64,000 nucleotides of DNA from positions 241,784,501 to 241,848,500 of the forward strand of contig NC_134137.1 of NCBI RefSeq assembly GCF_033958435.1, in the 5' to 3' direction. Each line of letters starts with the position of its first letter. The stretch's first letter is position 1. The notes beneath the pieces were generated by a model. The model did not search any database, was not told the DNA's origin, and saw only the letters and a program-made list of their open reading frames with translations. The position numbers and the translations under genes are program-made. The DNA is from Carettochelys insculpta. Its lineage: Eukaryota > Chordata > Testudines > Carettochelyidae. This document shows, one piece after another, positions 59,740 through 64,000 of this stretch.

Positions 59740-61785
59740 AGGTCAATATGATAGGCTGTGGTCTCAGCATGTCAGCAACCCAATGGCTGCCCTGTCAAAC
59801 TTGTCCTTGTGTGAACCTAATATAGATGACTATCAGTTGATTTGCAATAAGGCTAGAATGGCTAGTTCTGTACATGATACTAAATACTGATTTTAATCAT
59901 TGTACAAAAACAATTTGGATGAGTGCTTTGGAGTTTGAAAACCGAAATAAATTAGTTTGTCACATATTCAGGTGCATGTCATAAATGCTAACGACGGGTT
60001 GACTTCTTATGGTTCCTATAATAATCAATTCAGGATTTACCTTTAACATTATGTTTTATCTTAAGCTTTCTGGAAAAAAAAACTTCTTTTTTAACATATA
60101 TATTATAACCCAGAGCCAACAGTACAATCAACTTCTTAAATAAGAGAGAATTAGTCAAGCTCTTTCAGATTTTAGTTCAACTGCAATCTCTTAAAAGCTT
60201 GGTCGTCTTAAAAATATAGGAATCTGGGCTCTTCTGAAGAAAGTTTATTTTTAAGTTTCTGATCTTGCATGGAATGAATTGTTAGAGATTTATATTTTTA
60301 TGTAAGAGGTAAAAATATATAACATGCATCTAAAAAGCAAGTGTCTGAAGAGAGGGTATCTTTGGGAAGTAGCTGAGATTTCCATTGTCAATAAGAGAAA
60401 TATAACTGAGTCAGAAATGCACCCCTACCCTTAATTTTAGATGTAATGGTTTCCTTGAATTTGAATTTCTTACCACTGAGGTGTGGATCACTTGGATTTC
60501 CATATTTGTGAATGTGGAATTTATTTGTACATAGTTCTTCTAGTTCATTCACCTCTAGAATTTATTGGGGGTGGACCTTGAATTTTGGCCAGTATTTGTC
60601 CTTAAACTCAGTTGTACAATATATGGAATTATATCCAAAAAATATGAACAAGTGAGGAGAGGTACTTTCTTTTAAAGTAGTAAACTTTGATAAAATATTA
60701 TATAAAATCTTGCAATTAATATAAAATGTTAATACAGTTTGTTTTTGAAAGAACCTGATATACTTGTTTCATTTTTAATTTTGTGCAGTTTATATTTAAA
60801 AAAAAATTTAAATGCAGAGAAAACTGATGTTATTTGGACAGTAGAGGGCACTGCATTATAACAGAAAGACAAAAAGTCAACTTTTGGAAATGTGATTTGT
60901 CAGTTATTTTTAACAAATGTACAAATCTAATTTAAGCATTTGAATTTTCTAAATATTAAGCTGACTATAAGGGTTTCATTTCATTCAACTGATGTTCAAC
61001 TATATTTTGGATCTTTTCTCAAAGACACAATGTAGAATTTTACTTTGTCCACCAGACAGGATACTGTAGAATAACAGCTTTCTTTTTGTCAACATATAGC
61101 TTTGTATGTATGGCATAAACATACATGTAACAAATTGGAAAAGTCCTGTAGAAATTATTGTAAGAATATACTTATTAGAATATAACATTTTCATTGTTTT
61201 TTTTGAATGATCCTCTAGAATTCTAGACTTGTTTCTGCAAGTAATAATTTTGCCACATTCAGAACAAAATATACTATTCATTTCTTAATCTTTGCTTCTC
61301 CTCCTGTCATTCTCCATCCCCAGCTTCCAACCACGACCAAAACTATTATCTGAACACACACTCAGTTGTATAGTAGAAGAGAGACCATCTTCTTGCTGCC
61401 TTATTTTTTGTGCTGTTCCTATGGTATATGACATTGGTTAATCATCTAAATAGTTTGTGTTTGAACACTTGCAGTAGTGTGCACATGTAGATTGTAGAAG
61501 CGTTAGAAGGGACTCCATAATTCAGACTGGATTTAGAATTTCAGTTAAAGCTGGTATTCGTGTGTACTCATCCACAGAAGTGTCCATTTTGCTCCATCAC
61601 ACTCATCAATGTACACACATCTTTTGTTACAATTAGAGCTAACACCGATGTACACAAAATAACACTGCTAACACCCATTACAATCTTCTCATATATTTCA
61701 GTGTATCTTTACACAGTGAAACAAATTCACCAATCATGTTGTGGCTTCATTTCGAACTACTCTCAGGCATGTATTTTTCTTTGTG
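59740..61785. other. Intron sequence without recognised features
   Basis: Very AT-rich. No exon in phase, repeat ends or coding similarity recognised. Confidence 0.4.
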
Positions 61786-61789
61786 AAGC

Positions 61790-62494
61790 CTGAATTAAAG
61801 CAAGACATGTTTCCAAGCTCCAGCAATTGAGAGGCCAAGAAACAGCAATAACTGTAATGCTCAACACAGCGGTGAGAACACGCGGGGAGTTGGGAAGTTG
61901 GTTTAAAACAAGTAGAGGTACAAGACAAGGAGATCCTATATCACCAAATATCTTCATCACACATCTGGAGAGAGCCATGGACAAGATCCAGGAAGAAGTA
62001 GAAGGGATATCTGTGCATGGGAAAAGAATTAACAATGTGAGGTTCGTGGATGACATAGTTATCATTGAGGAAGATAAGGAGAAGCTTGTGAAAACGGTGC
62101 AGGTGTTAAACGAAGAAAGGAAGCAGTACGGACTGATTATGAACATTGATAAAACAAAACCAATGGTATTTGGAGATAAGGAAACAGGAAGGAAGATCAG
62201 TGTGGATGGTATTGAACAAGAAAATGTAGATAAGTTCACGTATCTGGAGAGCGACATAACGTATGATCTAGACTGTAAGAAGGAAATAGAGACTAGAATA
62301 GCAAAAGCAAGAGCGAGTTTGAAGGCAATGGATAAGATCTGGAAAAGCAAAGCAATTAGCTTAAGGATGAAGCTGGGTGTCTTGAAAATGTGTGTATTCA
62401 GCAGCATGTTGTACGGATGTGAGACATGGGTGATAACGAAAGATTCGAAAAGAAGAATATTGGCATTCGAAAAGAGTTGTTATAGAAAGAGTCT
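61790..62494 (+). mobile_element. Non-LTR retrotransposon reverse transcriptase, part 1 of split copy
   Basis: One open frame from about 61827 encodes, in order, WFKTSRGTRQGDPISPNIFI, INNVRFVDDIVIIEED (catalytic FVDD near 62043), YGLIMNIDKTKPMVFG, FTYLESDITYD and LYGCETWVITKDSKRRILAF. The order is that of a non-LTR RT palm and thumb. It is 5' truncated, and open for about 230 codons, unusual among the decayed copies here. It stops at a CR1 insertion and continues at 63111. Clade not assigned; RTE-like families end this way. Confidence 0.87.
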
Positions 62495-63110
62495 CCTCAC
62501 CTCAAAAAAGATATATTGGCATTAGAAAAGGTTCAGAAAAGGGCGACTAAGATGATTTGGGGTTTGGAAAGGGTCCCATATGGGGAGAGGCTAGAGAGAC
62601 TGGGACTTTTCAGTTTGGAAAAGAGGCGATTGAGGGGCGATATGATAGAGGTATATAAAATCATGAATGGTGTGGAGAAAGTGAATATAGAAAAATTATT
62701 TACCTTTTCCCATAATACAAGAACTAGGGGACACCAAATGAAATTGATGGGTAGTAGGTTCAAAACTAATAAAAGGAAATTTTTCTTCACACAGCGCACA
62801 GTCAACCTGTGGAACTCCTTGCCCGAGGAGGCTGTGAAGGCCAGGACTCTATTAGGGTTTAAAAAAGAGCTTGATAAATTTTTGCAGGTTAGGTCCATAA
62901 ATGGCTATTAGCCAGGGATAAAGTATGGTGCCCTAGCCTTCTGAACAAGGGCAGGAGATGGATGGCAGGAGATAAATCACTTGATCATTGTCTTCTGTTC
63001 TCCTTCTCTGGGGCATCTGGCATTGGCCACCGTCGGCAGATGGGATGCTGGGCTGGATGGACCTTTGGTCTGACCCAGTATGGCCATTCTTATGTTCTTA
63101 TGTTCTTATG
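62491..63110 (+). mobile_element. CR1 LINE 3' end inserted into another LINE
   Basis: Starts with [20 protein letters not shown] of the CR1 ORF2 C-terminus, then [40 protein letters not shown] and a stop after RSINGY (62911). The 3' UTR has gggctggatggacctttggt and ends ttcttatgttcttatgttct tatg. The frame is open over 131 codons, so the copy is fairly young. Target duplication gagtct at 62489-62494 and 63110-63115. Confidence 0.9.
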
Positions 63111-63480
63111 AGTCTGAGAACAGGATGGATGCAGAAGGTCACCAATAGGAATTATATAGGAAGATACAGCTGAAAGAGAACCTGCTGCAGAATGTTATAA
63201 AATGGAAGCTACAACTATCTGGACATATTTGAAGAATGAATGACGAACGAAAAATCAAGGCCATAGTATTCAGCCTAATGGATGTTTCAGATAGGAGAGG
63301 CAGACCCCACAGAGAATGGATAGATGATGTGGTAGATTGGTGTGGCACTAGTCTACAGAAACTAAGCCTCTCTGCACTGAATAGGGAAAGATGGAAGGAA
63401 ATACTGAGATAGAGGCATCAGACACCAATGGGCACTGAGCCCACGGTTATTGATGATGACGACGACGACGACGACGAACA
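63111..63480 (+). mobile_element. Non-LTR retrotransposon, part 2 of split copy with (GAC)n tail
   Basis: Continues the element from 62494. With frameshifts: LRTGWMQKVTN, YRKIQLKENLLQNVIKWKLQ, RMNDERKIKAIVFSLMDVSD, RRGRPHREWIDDVVDWCGTS, LSALNRERWKEI. The usual end of such RTs (GH-RM, RGRP-RW-DD). The copy closes with gatgatgacgacgacgacga (63448-63477), a trinucleotide tail. Confidence 0.82.
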
Positions 63481-63484
63481 CAGT

Positions 63485-64000
63485 CATACTTAGGGCTAGA
63501 TGTGTGCTGGTGAGAGTTGTGGAGAACATGTGATGGCTGTTGTGTATGGCATATGTATAAATGTGACTGTGTCTTTCATATTGTGTGTGTATTGGTAACA
63601 TACACAAACATAAATGTATGGTTTTCCCCTTGATTTTTCCCCTTGATTTCATGATTTTGTATCATAGATCAACTGGAACAGTTTTTTTTGTGTCAGAGAA
63701 TATATGTATCTTATAGTAATAGATATGTTATGATAATAAAGAACATTTATTTCGCAAAGTCCAACCCAGGTCACCAATAAGGAGATATTCAAGATCATCT
63801 GTAAATTTGTGACGTATAGAGGATAATTGTATAAAACCTCAGGTAGTGACCACACATAGTTTAGTATGCAGCATGGAGACACAGATTCTGACTGTACACC
63901 ACTTCCATATCACAGAAAAGTCAAGTGGTTGTCATGTAGTAAAGGGTTATGATGCATCTTTGGCTTGTGTGATATCAGAATATTGCTCCTTGGGAAAACA
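63485..64000. other. Sequence without recognised features
   Basis: AT-rich with short TG-rich stretches. Nothing recognised. Confidence 0.4.

Noticed and set aside
63436..63477. Trinucleotide GAT/GAC run as a possible disease-type repeat expansion
   Set aside because: It is the 3' tail of the LINE copy ending here, a normal feature of that element type.
48677..64000. Search for the next KCNQ1 exon (helix B)
   Set aside because: No segment encoding IRRMQYFVAKKKFQ or a close variant with splice sites was found by eye.

Overview
The window is one strand of a vertebrate gene set in a dense layer of transposable elements. No bacterial-style genes are present. The repeats point to a non-avian sauropsid, most likely a turtle: CR1 LINEs ending in repeated TTCTTATG, a tRNA-type SINE with a CR1-like tail, Penelope-like elements, hAT elements, and many short foldback elements whose ends read GGCTGTGTCTACAC / GTGTAGACATAGCC. 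The species call is inference; the repeat classes are read from the sequence.

The only host gene I can support is a KCNQ1-type voltage-gated potassium channel gene on the + strand. Six exons lie at 1669-1809, 10729-10839, 15651-15746, 17408-17536, 20647-20809 and 48562-48676. They encode S5, the pore turret, the selectivity filter TTIGYGD, S6, the S6-proximal basic segment, the calmodulin-binding IQ helix and part of the C-terminal linker. All boundaries carry AG/GT and all phases agree. Exons for S0-S4 lie upstream of base 1 and those for the distal C-terminus beyond 64000. The pore is almost identical to mammalian KCNQ1, but the turret and the cytoplasmic linker differ strongly, so the gene may be a KCNQ1 paralogue. 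A 60-bp exon-like segment at 46021-46080 in the 27.7-kb intron keeps the phase and could be a cassette exon.

The introns hold, in order: a hAT element with a perfect 8-bp duplication (231-765); Penelope-like fragments, several arranged as palindromes (3954, 4652, 10110, 15146, 16140, 25415, 38999-40200, 42630, 52590, 53409); a nearly whole but internally deleted non-LTR element on the minus strand ending in a C2H2 finger (11955-14215); a CR1 copy split by a hAT element (22785-24500); 68-bp tandem repeats (29746-30168); a foldback element of 434 bp (31241-31674); nested pairs of foldback elements (35967-36653) and of Penelope-like elements (39189-40200); a CpG-rich foldback element (52680-53390); and a second non-LTR element split by a CR1 insertion (61790-63480).

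The most interesting pattern is in the Penelope-like terminal repeats. Two diverged subfamilies keep CTGANGA, a short hairpin and GAAA, the core layout of a hammerhead ribozyme, with a compensatory base-pair change in the hairpin. Several copies are head-to-head palindromes flanked by 8-18 bp target duplications.
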